A stretch of DNA of 64,000 bases from Geminicoccaceae bacterium (GTDB taxonomy: Bacteria; Pseudomonadota; Alphaproteobacteria; Geminicoccales; Geminicoccaceae), in assembly GCA_020638465.1 (NCBI GenBank), contig JACKIM010000003.1, forward strand, positions 15,001-79,000, given 5' to 3'. Below the pieces are notes generated by a model. The model was not told the DNA's origin. It searched no databases and saw nothing but the letters and a program-made list of their open reading frames with translations. The position numbers were made by a program, and so were the translations under genes. Shown here in pieces: positions 1 to 8,543 of this stretch; positions within the stretch are counted from its first letter, which is position 1, and each line of letters opens with the position of its first letter.

Positions 1-89
1 ATGCCACGTCCGTCCCGGTCTTTCGTGAATTCCCAAGGCGTTCGTTCGAGCTGTCCACCAGGCTCCCCGGCGACGAGGCGGGCTTATAA
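1..89 (+). CDS. 3' end of an unidentified gene (partial)
   Basis: Reading from base 3, an uninterrupted frame runs to a TAA at 87-89 and ends in the residues LSTRLPGDEAGL. Almost every codon ends in G or C, as in the confirmed genes of this window, which is why I treat it as the tail of a real gene that begins before the window. Only 28 residues are visible and I do not recognise the family. It converges on the next gene. The A-rich stretch at about 110-165 between them may hold the transcription end, but I see no clear hairpin. Confidence 0.45.
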   Translation, partial: ATSVPVFREFPRRSFELSTRLPGDEAGL

Positions 90-184
90 CCACACTCTCC
101 CTACCCCGCAATAAAAATCTTCAACACCACACCAAACAAATCTCAAATATCCAAACCAAAACCAGCGCCCCAAGCGCGACCGGC

Positions 185-1255
185 TCAGCCTATTTTGGTT
201 CCCTTCCGGCCCGCGGCCGCTTCCCTCTCGATGAGTTTGCGCTCACGTTCGGCACCGGCCGCGTTGGCAAGAAAGGTGAAAACGGCAAAACGACGACCCC
301 GTGTGACAGGCAATGCCTCGTGCAGCAGGTTGCACGAGAACACGACGGCCCCGCCCTGATCGGCGGAATAGAGTTCCCGGCCGAATTCGGGGAAGCATAC
401 CTGTCCGCCCTCATAATCCTGTGGATTGAGATTGAGGCTCATCGCGAAGGAACGATGCGCGGTATAGGGCGTGGAATTGTCGCGATGACGCTTGAAAAAA
501 TCGCCACGCGCCGAATCGTAGCAACCGACCCGAAGGGCCTCGAAACTCGCGGCATCGAAGTCGAAGGCCCGTTTCATCTCGGGGATCAGGCGCGACATCA
601 ACCGGCTCTTCAGGTGATTGAACAGACCCTGATCGGCAATCATGACATCGGCACGCTTCTTGACCTGCAGCCGCGTATCCTTCGCTCCCCGGTTGCTCGA
701 AACCGTGTCCGTGACCTTGTCGCTTACCTGCCAGTAATCGATCAGCCGGCCGCAATCAGCCTTGTCGAGGATGTCGGGAACGATCAGAACTGGAGCCCCG
801 GGCTGTCTCACCACACACGCGCTCGACTTGAAAATGTCCGTCGCAATCGCAATGGCCCGCTCGAACCTGTTGCCGTCAAGAACCGCAACGATCCGGCCAC
901 GCGGATTGACCACCAGCAACCCTGTCCCGGCGATACCGATGGCCTTGAACAGCTTGCCTTCGGGATCACGCAGGGGGGCGAAGCTCTCGGTCAGGGCGCC
1001 TCCCAGCGGTCTGACCGAAATGATGAACAGCCGTGCATCGAACGCCGCGAGCCTGCCCGCACAATCGACCAGTGTCTCGACGGGAGGCGAGTTTCCTTCT
1101 TCGTCGAACAGCCAGAAAACGTGGGTCTCGCCGGCGATGGACTGATGACGGAAGTTGAACAGCTTCCCGTCGTTGTCGGGTAGAACGACTTCGGGAAGCA
1201 AGTCGCCGACAATCAGGGCCGGTGGCCTGTTGTCGGCATTTTTGGCAATACTCAT
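185..1255 (-). CDS. Thioredoxin-fold / 2OG-Fe(II) oxygenase (prolyl-4-hydroxylase-like) fusion
   Basis: A 356-residue cytoplasmic protein with two parts. Residues about 10-150 resemble an AhpC/TSA (peroxiredoxin-like) thioredoxin fold. Residues about 155-330 form a double-stranded beta-helix dioxygenase of the P4Hc type. The iron ligands are visible as HRD (His257, Asp259) and a distal His312 in LLHEALP, followed by an arginine pair (RGRRFAVF) expected to bind 2-oxoglutarate. The N-terminal part lacks a Cys at the usual peroxidatic position (the segment reads FDEEGNSPP), so peroxidase activity is doubtful. The start at MSIAKN is preferred, because the 29 codons upstream look non-native. An upstream in-frame start at 1342 cannot be excluded. 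The hydroxylated substrate is unknown. Confidence 0.8.
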   Translation of the reverse strand: MSIAKNADNRPPALIVGDLLPEVVLPDNDGKLFNFRHQSIAGETHVFWLFDEEGNSPPVETLVDCAGRLAAFDARLFIISVRPLGGALTESFAPLRDPEGKLFKAIGIAGTGLLVVNPRGRIVAVLDGNRFERAIAIATDIFKSSACVVRQPGAPVLIVPDILDKADCGRLIDYWQVSDKVTDTVSSNRGAKDTRLQVKKRADVMIADQGLFNHLKSRLMSRLIPEMKRAFDFDAASFEALRVGCYDSARGDFFKRHRDNSTPYTAHRSFAMSLNLNPQDYEGGQVCFPEFGRELYSADQGGAVVFSCNLLHEALPVTRGRRFAVFTFLANAAGAERERKLIEREAAAGRKGTKIG

Positions 1256-1496
1256 GCAGGTTCTCGATTCCGGAGTTTCATCCCAGCGGTTCTGCGGTAA
1301 CCGCACCACCGTTATTCCACCTTGATCCTGATCATTCCACAACCCTGATGCCTTCTGGAATTATCCCAGGCGAACATCGCCACCGCCTCCATTCTCCACT
1401 ACTGATCTCGTCGACCAAGCCGTGAAGGAACTGGGAAATGAACTGCCGCTCGATCGTCCTGCCTGCTTCGTCGGCCCCAATTTGCCCCTCTCTCTA

Positions 1497-2204
1497 CTAT
1501 ACGGGCATGTCATGACTTTCCCTGACCGCCAAGATGCTCAGGCTAAACCAGCGGGAAAAGGCCTGCACGTTCCGACTGTCGCCTTCGAGGAGGAGTTCGC
1601 GTTTCCGGATCGCCCTATCCAACGGCAGATGCCCGAGCCAGACCTGGATCATGGTCCGCACATGCGCCGTTACGGCGAGCCCGATCTCGTAACCCGGATC
1701 GCGGACGCAGATTTCGATTTCGCCATCCCTGAACAGCAACCAGAAGCGGCTTCGCCCGGCCGGCACGCCCAGGAAATGGAAGAACACGACGAACGGGCGC
1801 TCCCCGGGAATACCCTCGCTGGTCACCCTGCGCCTGATGTTCCACATTAGAAGGTCGGGATCGAGGTTCTCGTCCCTGGTCATGTCGTCCCGGCTGTACG
1901 CCTGCGCCCAGCGTCCCATGCTCTCAAGTACGGGAAACAGGGCAAACCCCGCCTCGGTCAGGCCATAGGTGGTACCGCTCCCGCCTTCGGCGCGCTCACA
2001 CCGGACAATGCCGTTGTGTTCCAGTTCCTTCAAACGCCGGGACAGCAAGGCGCTTGACATGCGGGGCAGGCCCCGCCGCAGATCAGCATATCGGCTGCCG
2101 CCGAAATAGAGCTCCCGCACAACCAACGGTGTCCACCGTGTTGTCAAAAGTTCGGCTGCCCGCGAAATCGGGCAGAACTGTCCATATCCCTGACGCTTGC
2201 CCAT
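1497..2204 (-). CDS. HxlR-family winged-helix transcriptional regulator with C-terminal extension
   Basis: A 235-residue DNA-binding protein. Residues about 10-100 match the HxlR pattern: CPIS with Cys11, then TTRWTPLVVRELYFG, a recognition region MSSALLSRRLKELEHNG, and a wing ending near TTYGLTEAG. HxlR proteins are usually 100-130 residues. The extra C-terminal 120 residues resemble the small sterol-carrier-like ligand domain found in longer members, so it may sense a hydrophobic ligand (inference). It is divergent from the methyltransferase at 2355, with about 150 bp between the starts, and probably controls that gene, itself, or both. Confidence 0.85.
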   Translation of the reverse strand: MGKRQGYGQFCPISRAAELLTTRWTPLVVRELYFGGSRYADLRRGLPRMSSALLSRRLKELEHNGIVRCERAEGGSGTTYGLTEAGFALFPVLESMGRWAQAYSRDDMTRDENLDPDLLMWNIRRRVTSEGIPGERPFVVFFHFLGVPAGRSRFWLLFRDGEIEICVRDPGYEIGLAVTAHVRTMIQVWLGHLPLDRAIRKRELLLEGDSRNVQAFSRWFSLSILAVRESHDMPV

Positions 2205-2354
2205 GTCCGGAGCCTACCGGTCCATTCTTGTCCATTCAACTTCAGTTTATGAACTTGAGCGCTTCGCCTGTCACCCGAAAATGGCGACATCACCTTCAGG
2301 TCATCAGGCAGCTCCTTGGCCTGTTGGTAAAAGCGGAATTGGAGAGGGCAAACG

Positions 2355-3158
2355 ATGCGCACGGCAGAGAGATACGACGCCTGGACGGTGGGCCAGAGTT
2401 ACGACCATTACATGGGCCGCTGGAGCGCCATGGTCGCTGACAGGTTCCTCGACTGGCTGAACGCGCCCGGCGCGGCAAACTGGCTTGAATTGGGATGCGG
2501 TACCGGAGCGCTGACCTCCGCAATCCTCGGGCGATGCGCTCCGGGCTCGGTACTCGCCACAGACGCTTCCGAGGACTTCGTCTTTCACGCGCAAGAGGCC
2601 ATCATGGACCCGCGGGCCCGCTTCCGCGTCGCGGTCGCGGAAGACCTGCCCGCGGATGGCGGCAGCGTCGATGTCGTGACCTCGGGGCTTGTCCTGAACT
2701 TCCTGCCCGACCGCATCGCCGGACTCCTGGAAATGTGCCGCGTACTGCGCCCTGGCGGCCTTCTGTCATTTTATGTCTGGGACTATCCTGCCGGCGGCAT
2801 CGGCTTCATCGACGCCTTCTGGAAGGCCGCAGCCTCTCTTGAGCCGGAGGCTGCCAAGCTTGACGAAGGATCGAGATTCCCCTTCTGCACGAGGAACGGG
2901 CTGGCGCGGCTATGCTCAGAGGCGGGGATCGCCGGACCGGAGATCGCTCCGATCGAGATCATCACGGAGTTTCCCGATTTCGAAGCCTTCTGGCATCCCT
3001 TCACGTTGGGAGCCGGTCCGGCTCCGGGCTATTGTATGAGCCTGCCCGAAGAACGACGCATGGCGCTGAAATCACTTCTGCAAGAGCGGCTGGGAATGGA
3101 CGCGCCAGTCCGCCTCGGCGCGCGCGCCTGGGCCGTCAAGGCCCGATGTCCGGGTTAG
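2355..3158 (+). CDS. Class I SAM-dependent methyltransferase
   Basis: A 267-residue soluble methyltransferase. SAM-binding motif I is LELGCGTG at residues 44-51, an acidic residue follows in ATDASED, and the post-motif segment LRPGGLLSFYVWDY is typical of the UbiE/MenG-like (Methyltransf_11) fold. The ATG has a good Shine-Dalgarno (GGAGAGG, 8 bp away). The gene diverges from the HxlR regulator, a common arrangement for a regulator and its target. No substrate can be read from the sequence. The stop codon sits in the left arm of a 7-bp inverted repeat (3150-3156/3173-3179) that is not followed by a T-run. Confidence 0.85.
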   Translation: MRTAERYDAWTVGQSYDHYMGRWSAMVADRFLDWLNAPGAANWLELGCGTGALTSAILGRCAPGSVLATDASEDFVFHAQEAIMDPRARFRVAVAEDLPADGGSVDVVTSGLVLNFLPDRIAGLLEMCRVLRPGGLLSFYVWDYPAGGIGFIDAFWKAAASLEPEAAKLDEGSRFPFCTRNGLARLCSEAGIAGPEIAPIEIITEFPDFEAFWHPFTLGAGPAPGYCMSLPEERRMALKSLLQERLGMDAPVRLGARAWAVKARCPG

Positions 3159-3319
3159 ACCCATGGAGACCGAACCCGGAAAAGTCGGCCATCTCTCTCG
3201 CGCGATGGTGGACGCGCTGGTCGAAGTGAATATCCGGCATCCCCTGAACCCCGCATCGGATGTCTTCATTCGGCGTCTGGCGCCACATTTCGGGCTGAAG
3301 CGCCTGAACGGGAAGTACC

Positions 3320-4393
3320 CTAATCCCCGTCGAGGTGGATGCACCTGCCCTCGCTCGCCGATTGCTCGGCAGCCAGCGCAAAACGGAGGACCTGACGCCC
3401 TTCGCGCGGTGTCAGCACGGGCTTACCGCCTGACCGCAAGGCCGCAAGGAAGTGGCGCGTGGACAGAATGAAGCTCTGCTCCCAGCCGGTCGGCACATCG
3501 TAGACGGTGATCTGCTCGTCGCGATAGAGCGTGACGGGTGGAGTGGCCCCGAGCCGCCCGTGGCCTCCGTTGATGAAGATCACACCGCTGGTACCGGTGA
3601 TTTCCACGCGATCGTCCTGCGGATAGTGCCGCGATATCACCTCCATTTCCGGTGAATAGACGACCTCGAGATTCCCCACCCGATTTCCAGGGAATCGGAA
3701 CGAAATCATCGACTGCGCATCGAAGCGGCTGCCTCCGCGCCCTTCGCATTCTCCGATGAAAGCGTGAACATCCGACGGATTGCCCATGAAGTGCCACGCG
3801 AGCGCGAACTTGTGGTGACCATCGTCGAAGACCAGCGGCCCGCCGCCGGACCGTTCGCGCTGCTGCCGCCACGCGGTCGCGGATTCCGGCACCTCCCACG
3901 CGGTCCGGCTGCGGGCGGCATTCGACTTGATCCGAATGGAAAGGGGCTTGCCGATGGCTCCCGCATCAATCAGCTCCCGAGCCTTGAGAACCGGCGGATA
4001 GAAGATGAAATTTTCGAAGACCTTCACTGGCCGGTCGTGGGCTTCGGCCGCAGCGACCAGCCGGTCCGCCTCTTCCAGGTTGCGGCACATCGGCTTTTGT
4101 ACCGAGACGATCTTGCCGGCATCGATCGCCTTGAGCGCCACCGGGAGGTGCAGGTGATGCGGGAGCAGGATCTCGACAAGGTCGATTTCCGGTCGATTGA
4201 GGAATGTCTCGACATCGTCATCGACAGCGACATCGCCGATCCCCCATGCCTGCGCCCTCGAACGCGCCAGATCGGCATCCCGGTCGCACAAAGCGACGAT
4301 GGCGGCATCGGGATTGGCCAGATATTCGAGCGCATGCAGATCGGATATCCGGCCGGTGCCGATAATCCCCACCCTGACAGGTCGAGTGTTCAT
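3320..4393 (-). CDS. Gfo/Idh/MocA-family NAD(P)-dependent oxidoreductase
   Basis: A 357-residue dehydrogenase of sugars or cyclitols. The N-terminal Rossmann fold shows GIIGTGRIS at residues 9-17. The family EKP motif is present as QKPM near residue 99. The C-terminal beta-sheet domain carries FDDGHHKFALAWHF, the expected catalytic histidine region. Its start overlaps the stop of the upstream IclR gene by four bases (ATGA), so the two are translationally coupled. Its neighbour on the other strand is a sugar ABC transporter, so it probably oxidises the imported sugar or derivative (inference). Confidence 0.9.
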   Translation of the reverse strand: MNTRPVRVGIIGTGRISDLHALEYLANPDAAIVALCDRDADLARSRAQAWGIGDVAVDDDVETFLNRPEIDLVEILLPHHLHLPVALKAIDAGKIVSVQKPMCRNLEEADRLVAAAEAHDRPVKVFENFIFYPPVLKARELIDAGAIGKPLSIRIKSNAARSRTAWEVPESATAWRQQRERSGGGPLVFDDGHHKFALAWHFMGNPSDVHAFIGECEGRGGSRFDAQSMISFRFPGNRVGNLEVVYSPEMEVISRHYPQDDRVEITGTSGVIFINGGHGRLGATPPVTLYRDEQITVYDVPTGWEQSFILSTRHFLAALRSGGKPVLTPREGRQVLRFALAAEQSASEGRCIHLDGD

Positions 4394-5133
4394 GTGTCGC
4401 TTCCTCCCTCTTGGCCGGCACGGCCGATGCTGGTGACGATCGAACCCAGTTCCCTCATCCGCCGCTCGTCGATGCGCACGGATGGGCCCGAAATGCCGAT
4501 GGCGGCCACCATGTACCCATTGTCGTCGATGATCGGGCCGGCCACGCAGCGTATACCCGTGGCGAACTCCTCGTTGTCGACGGCATAGCCGCGACGGCGC
4601 GTGGCAGCGATTTCATCGGTCAATTCCACTTCAACGGTCAGCGTCCGGACGGTGAACGACGGCAATTGCCCCGGCAGGCGGGCGTGCCCGAAGGCGAGAA
4701 ATGCCTTGCCCAATGCCGTGCAATGCAACGGCGCCAGCGAACCGACGGGGTGATCGACCTTCAATGGCAAGGCGGAATCGACCTTGTCGATGTACCAGAC
4801 GCGCGCACCGACCAGTACCGCCAGATGGGCACATTCACCCGTCATGTCTACGATGTCTTCAAGGCGGCCGCGCCACGCTTCCTTGACGGCCACGATCTCC
4901 TCCAGCGTGTGTCCGCCCCGCCGGCCGGCCACGACCTTGCGGCTGGGAAAATACCGGCGACCGCCATTCTGCTCGGCATAGCCCGCGGCAACCAGTGTCT
5001 TGAGGATATGGGCCGCATTCGACTTGTCGATACCGAGCACCTGGGCGACATCCGTCAGCCTTACCGGCTCGCGCGCCGATATCATGTAGTCCAGCACCGC
5101 CAGGCCTCGGGTCAGGGATTGGAGCAGTCGCAT
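4390..5133 (-). CDS. IclR-family transcriptional regulator
   Basis: A 247-residue regulator. Residues about 5-60 are the winged helix-turn-helix (RGLAVLDYM through VLGIDKSNAAHILKTL). Residues about 75-245 are the IclR effector domain (VGSLAPLHCTALGKAFLAF, then GYAVDNEEFATGIRCVAGPI and ISGPSVR), all diagnostic. It is co-transcribed with the downstream Gfo/Idh gene and faces away from the sugar ABC operon that begins at 5351. It is therefore the likely regulator of both, acting in the roughly 215-bp divergent region. Confidence 0.93.
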   Translation of the reverse strand: MRLLQSLTRGLAVLDYMISAREPVRLTDVAQVLGIDKSNAAHILKTLVAAGYAEQNGGRRYFPSRKVVAGRRGGHTLEEIVAVKEAWRGRLEDIVDMTGECAHLAVLVGARVWYIDKVDSALPLKVDHPVGSLAPLHCTALGKAFLAFGHARLPGQLPSFTVRTLTVEVELTDEIAATRRRGYAVDNEEFATGIRCVAGPIIDDNGYMVAAIGISGPSVRIDERRMRELGSIVTSIGRAGQEGGSDT

Positions 5134-5267
5134 TCTTCACACCCGGTTCCGCCAGGGTCACACGTACTCGGCCGGAAGCCCTGTTCGAAGACGGGGCCGC
5201 CATGCGCTCGGGCTCCGCCATTGCCGGGCGATTTTGACGCAATGGCGCCCGTATGCAATCCTCATTG

Positions 5268-5296
5268 TTGACATAGAGCAAATTTCTTGATGATTC
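5268..5296 (+). promoter_or_regulatory. Candidate sigma-70-type promoter of the sugar ABC operon
   Basis: TTGACA at 5268-5273 is a perfect -35 box. After 17 bases comes TGATTC, a poor -10, so activation by a regulator would be expected. The region just after it contains GATGAT twice (5289-5294 and 5301-5306), a possible half-site repeat for the divergent IclR protein. Confidence 0.4.
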
Positions 5297-5350
5297 CCGA
5301 TGATAACGCTGGCTAAAAGTGCCGCATTTCAAAAACCAAGGGAGAGCGAT

Positions 5351-6625
5351 GTGGAAATGATCAAACGCAGGAGCTTCCTGCTCGGCTCGACATGCATGGG
5401 CGTTCTCGCGATGTCGGCCCCTCCTGCTGTTGCGCAATCGGGTGAAATCACGATCAGTCACTATTTCACCGGTGAACTCGGTCTCAAGGCGTTCAACGAT
5501 CAGGTCGCGAAATTCACCGAGGCGACAGGGATCGCCGTCAGGGAAAGCCCGGTCGGGCATGAGGATTTCAAGACCGACATCCTTGTACGCGCCGCCGGCA
5601 ACAGCCTGCCCGACGTCTTCAGCTACTGGGCCGGCGCGCGCGTCCAGTTCATCGTCGATTCCGGCAGCCTGCACTCCATCGACGACATGTGGGCACGGGA
5701 TGGCCTGGATTCGGTCATCGCGAAGCCCGTGGCCGACAGTGCGACCCAGTACAATGGTCATCGATATCTCGTGCCGTTCAATTATCACTATGCCGGCATG
5801 TTCTATAATGCGAAGGTGCTCGCCGATGCCGGGGTTTCGGACATGCCGAAGTCCTGGGACGATTTCCTTGCCCTGTGCGACGTGTTGAAGGCGCAGGGGG
5901 TCACCCCCATCGCGCTCGGCTCGAAGAACCGGTGGCCGGCCCAGTTCTGGTTCGACTACCTGCTGCTGCGCACAGCCGGCCCGGACTATCGGGCCCGGCT
6001 CATGTCGGGGGCGGCGAAATATTCGGACCCCGAGGTGGCGGAAGCCATGGACCTGTGGAAGTCATTGTTCGACAAGGGGTATTTTGTCGACAATGCCAAT
6101 GCCGACGACTGGACGGATGCTGCCGACAAGGTGGCCCGCGGCGACGCCGCCATGACCTTGATGGGCACATGGATCACCGGCTACTGGAACGGCATGGAGC
6201 TGGTTCCCGGACAGGACTACGATTTCTTCGAATTCCCGCAGGTGAGCGACGGGATCGCCAATGCCGCCGTCGGTCCGGTGGACGGCCTTGTGATCGCGAG
6301 CAATGCCGCCAATGTCGAGGGCGCGGAGAAGTTCCTCGCCTTCATGGTATCCGACCCCGGCGTGCAGGCCGACTGGGCGAATGCGCAAGGCGCCCTCTCG
6401 GCCAATGTCAATGTCGATCCGTCGAGCTACAACGCGGTCATGCAGAAGGCGGCGGCAACGGTTGCCGGCGCCGACGCGTTTGCCTTCAACTACGATCTTG
6501 CCACGCCTCCGCCCGTGGCCGAGGTCGGACTTTCGATGTTCGCCCGCTTCATCGACGATCCCTCGCAGTCGGCCGATATCCTTGCCCAGGTGACTGGCGA
6601 CGCCGAAGCAGCCTTCAAGCAATGA
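5351..6625 (+). CDS. Sugar ABC transporter substrate-binding protein (family 1, MalE-like)
   Basis: A secreted periplasmic binding protein of about 424 residues. The N-terminus has a basic stretch (KRRSF), a hydrophobic core and a cleavage site around AVAQS. The mature part has the family-1 pattern: ITISHYFTGE, FEDFKTD-like ATP-independent lobes, and KSWDDFLALCD near residue 165. I chose the GTG at 5351 because AAGGGAGAGCGAT gives a properly spaced ribosome site. ATG at 5357 is the alternative. Two permease genes follow. A very stable hairpin lies directly after its stop (see 6631-6668) and would favour excess binding protein over permeases. Confidence 0.9.
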   Translation: MEMIKRRSFLLGSTCMGVLAMSAPPAVAQSGEITISHYFTGELGLKAFNDQVAKFTEATGIAVRESPVGHEDFKTDILVRAAGNSLPDVFSYWAGARVQFIVDSGSLHSIDDMWARDGLDSVIAKPVADSATQYNGHRYLVPFNYHYAGMFYNAKVLADAGVSDMPKSWDDFLALCDVLKAQGVTPIALGSKNRWPAQFWFDYLLLRTAGPDYRARLMSGAAKYSDPEVAEAMDLWKSLFDKGYFVDNANADDWTDAADKVARGDAAMTLMGTWITGYWNGMELVPGQDYDFFEFPQVSDGIANAAVGPVDGLVIASNAANVEGAEKFLAFMVSDPGVQADWANAQGALSANVNVDPSSYNAVMQKAAATVAGADAFAFNYDLATPPPVAEVGLSMFARFIDDPSQSADILAQVTGDAEAAFKQ

Positions 6626-6630
6626 TATTC

Positions 6631-6668
6631 CCCGGTGAACCATCTCCGCGAGGGGATGGTTCACCGGG
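6631..6668 (+). repeat. Intercistronic hairpin with GCGA tetraloop between binding-protein and permease genes
   Basis: The arms CCCGGTGAACCATC (6631-6644) and GATGGTTCACCGGG (6655-6668) are perfectly complementary over 14 bp. Three further pairs close a GCGA (GNRA-type) tetraloop. There is no T-run, so it is more likely an mRNA-stabilising or attenuating element, like that in malE-malF, than a full terminator. Confidence 0.75.
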
Positions 6669-6701
6669 CCAATCCTGACGACGCAAGCGGGACGGCCACG
6701 G

Positions 6702-7583
6702 ATGGAACGGCACAATCGTTACTGGCGCACAGTGCTTCTGGCACCACCGCTCCTGATGTTCTCCGTCTTCGTCATCTGGCCGCTCTTCAGTTCATTCTAT
6801 TACAGCTTCACCGACTGGAACGGATTTTCCAGCGACTACAGGTTCGTCGGCTTCGCCAATTTCATGAAGATCACGACAGACAGGCTGTTCCTTCAGGCAG
6901 CCATCAACACTTCGATATGGATGGTCGCAGCCATTATCCTGCCGACGGCACTGGGCCTTGCCCTGGCACTGTTGCTCGATGTGAAGATTCCCGGTGCCCG
7001 GATATTCAAGAGCGTATTCTATCTGCCAATCTGCCTGTCGGCGGTGATTGTCGGACAGATCTGGACATGGATTTACCAGCCGGACTGGGGGCTTTTGAAT
7101 ACGCTCGTCAGTGCGGTCATCAACGAGAAATTCAACTATGCGTGGCTGGCCCGGCCTGGCAGTGCGCTCTGGTCGGTTATCGTTGCATGGTCATGGCAAC
7201 AGACCGGACTGTCGATGGTCATCTACCTGGCAGGATTGACAGCCATCGACGACGACATGCTCAAGGCCAGCGCCCTGGATGGCGCCACCCCGTGGCAGCG
7301 CATCCGCTTCATCGTCCTGCCGCTGCTAACCCCCTCGACCGTGGTGGTGATCGCCCTGGCCGTCATCAACTCGCTCAAGGGCTTCGACATCCTCTACATC
7401 ATGACCGGCGGCGGCCCGTTCAACAGTTCCGACACACTCGCCATGCACATGTACAACGAGAGTTTCAAGAAATACCTGATGGGCTACGGCAGTGCGATCG
7501 CGGTGGTCCTGTTCCTGATCGCGATGGCGATCATCGGCCTCTATTTCCGCCAGTTGCGCAAGGTGGAGAGGATCTATGGATGA
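6702..7583 (+). CDS. Sugar ABC transporter permease (MalF/UgpA-like)
   Basis: A 293-residue inner-membrane protein with about six hydrophobic segments, beginning with LLAPPLLMFSVFVIWPLFSSF. The cytoplasmic EAA loop that contacts the ATPase is visible as ALDGATPWQRIRFIVLPLL. The FYSFTDWNG-type segment after helix 1 is characteristic of sugar-importer permeases. Its 3' end overlaps the next permease by 8 bp. It pairs with that protein and the binding protein at 5351. Confidence 0.92.
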   Translation: MERHNRYWRTVLLAPPLLMFSVFVIWPLFSSFYYSFTDWNGFSSDYRFVGFANFMKITTDRLFLQAAINTSIWMVAAIILPTALGLALALLLDVKIPGARIFKSVFYLPICLSAVIVGQIWTWIYQPDWGLLNTLVSAVINEKFNYAWLARPGSALWSVIVAWSWQQTGLSMVIYLAGLTAIDDDMLKASALDGATPWQRIRFIVLPLLTPSTVVVIALAVINSLKGFDILYIMTGGGPFNSSDTLAMHMYNESFKKYLMGYGSAIAVVLFLIAMAIIGLYFRQLRKVERIYG

Positions 7584-8421
7584 CAGAAACTGCGGGCCGT
7601 ACAATCCATGGCCGGTCGCGGTCTTCCTCATTCTCTGTCTGCTGGCCGTATTGTTCCTTCTGCCGACCGTTGGAGTTCTCCTCTCGTCGATCAAGACGAC
7701 GCGCGACATAGCTCTCGGCGACCTCTGGGCGATCCCCTCCAGCCTCCATATGGGCAATTTCACCGAGGTGCTCGGCAATCCCGCCGTACATGTGTATTTT
7801 CTCAACACCCTGCTGGTGACTCTCCCGGCGACGATCCTGTCGATCGCGCTCGGCGTGCTTGCCGGCTACGTCTTTGCCAGGATGCCCTTCCGCGGCTCGA
7901 ACGTCCTGTTCCTCATCGTCGTCGCCGGCATGTTCTTTCCGCCCCAGGTCATCCTTGTCCCGCTCTTCCGGATGTTCAATGCCCTGGGACTCATCGACAC
8001 GCTCTGGCCGATCATCATCGTTCACAGCGCCCTCGGCATTCCGATCTGCACGTTGCTGATGCGCAATTTCTTTGCCACCATTCCCGGCGCCATGCGCGAA
8101 TCGGCCATCGTCGAAGGGGCCAGCGAGTGGCAGGTGCTCACCATGGTGGTCCTGCCGCTGAGCCTTCCCGCCCTGGCCGTGCTCGCCACGCTGCAATTCA
8201 CCTGGATATGGAATGACTTCCTTTGGCCACTGATCTTCACCCAGTCCGACGACAAGCGGACCATCATGATCGGAATCGTCAACCTGAAGGGACAGTATTC
8301 GGTGGCCTGGGGCGTACAGGGAGCGCTGTCGCTGGTTGCGAGCCTGCCGACCCTGCTCGTCTTCCTGTTCTTCCAGCGCTACTTCATCAAGGGCCTGACC
8401 ATGGGGGCCGTAAAAGGATAG
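7576..8421 (+). CDS. Sugar ABC transporter permease (MalG/UgpE-like)
   Basis: A 281-residue inner-membrane protein with about six hydrophobic segments. Its EAA loop reads ESAIVEGASEWQVLTMVVLP, and the C-terminus ends in FFQRYFIKGLTMGAVKG, the usual tail of this subfamily. It is coupled to the upstream permease by an 8-bp overlap. No ATP-binding gene follows. The next gene is katG on the other strand, so this importer must borrow an ATPase encoded elsewhere. Confidence 0.93.
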   Translation: MDDRNCGPYNPWPVAVFLILCLLAVLFLLPTVGVLLSSIKTTRDIALGDLWAIPSSLHMGNFTEVLGNPAVHVYFLNTLLVTLPATILSIALGVLAGYVFARMPFRGSNVLFLIVVAGMFFPPQVILVPLFRMFNALGLIDTLWPIIIVHSALGIPICTLLMRNFFATIPGAMRESAIVEGASEWQVLTMVVLPLSLPALAVLATLQFTWIWNDFLWPLIFTQSDDKRTIMIGIVNLKGQYSVAWGVQGALSLVASLPTLLVFLFFQRYFIKGLTMGAVKG

Positions 8422-8470
8422 CAGCCTGCCGTCTTCGGCCCGGAATGCACAATCAGTCGCGTCGTTGACA

Positions 8471-8503
8471 TGAAAAAGCTCCGGGAGCAGGGCTCCCGGA
8501 GCT
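8471..8503 (-). terminator. Rho-independent terminator of katG
   Basis: An 11-bp perfect stem (AGCTCCGGGAG / CTCCCGGAGCT, 8477-8487 and 8493-8503) with a 5-base loop. Read on the minus strand it is followed by TTTTTCA, the expected U-tract. It sits 41 bp beyond the katG stop. The same hairpin may also stop transcription leaving the plus-strand permease. Confidence 0.9.
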
Positions 8504-8543
8504 ATCACAATGACAAGATTCGCCTCTTGCGGATCGGCTGGCG

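Noticed and set aside
1..184. A structured RNA or tRNA at the left edge
   Set aside because: The first 89 bases read better as the end of a coding frame with G/C-ending codons. No tRNA cloverleaf or known RNA motif could be found.
3150..3179. CCGGGTT/AACCCGG inverted repeat as methyltransferase terminator
   Set aside because: The stem is only 7 bp with a 16-base loop and is followed by AAAAG rather than T residues on the coding strand.
3163..3471. A 102-codon plus-strand frame between the methyltransferase and Gfo/Idh genes
   Set aside because: The first 50 residues could be a small gene or remnant, but there is no ribosome site and half of it overlaps the Gfo/Idh gene antisense. I could not support it.
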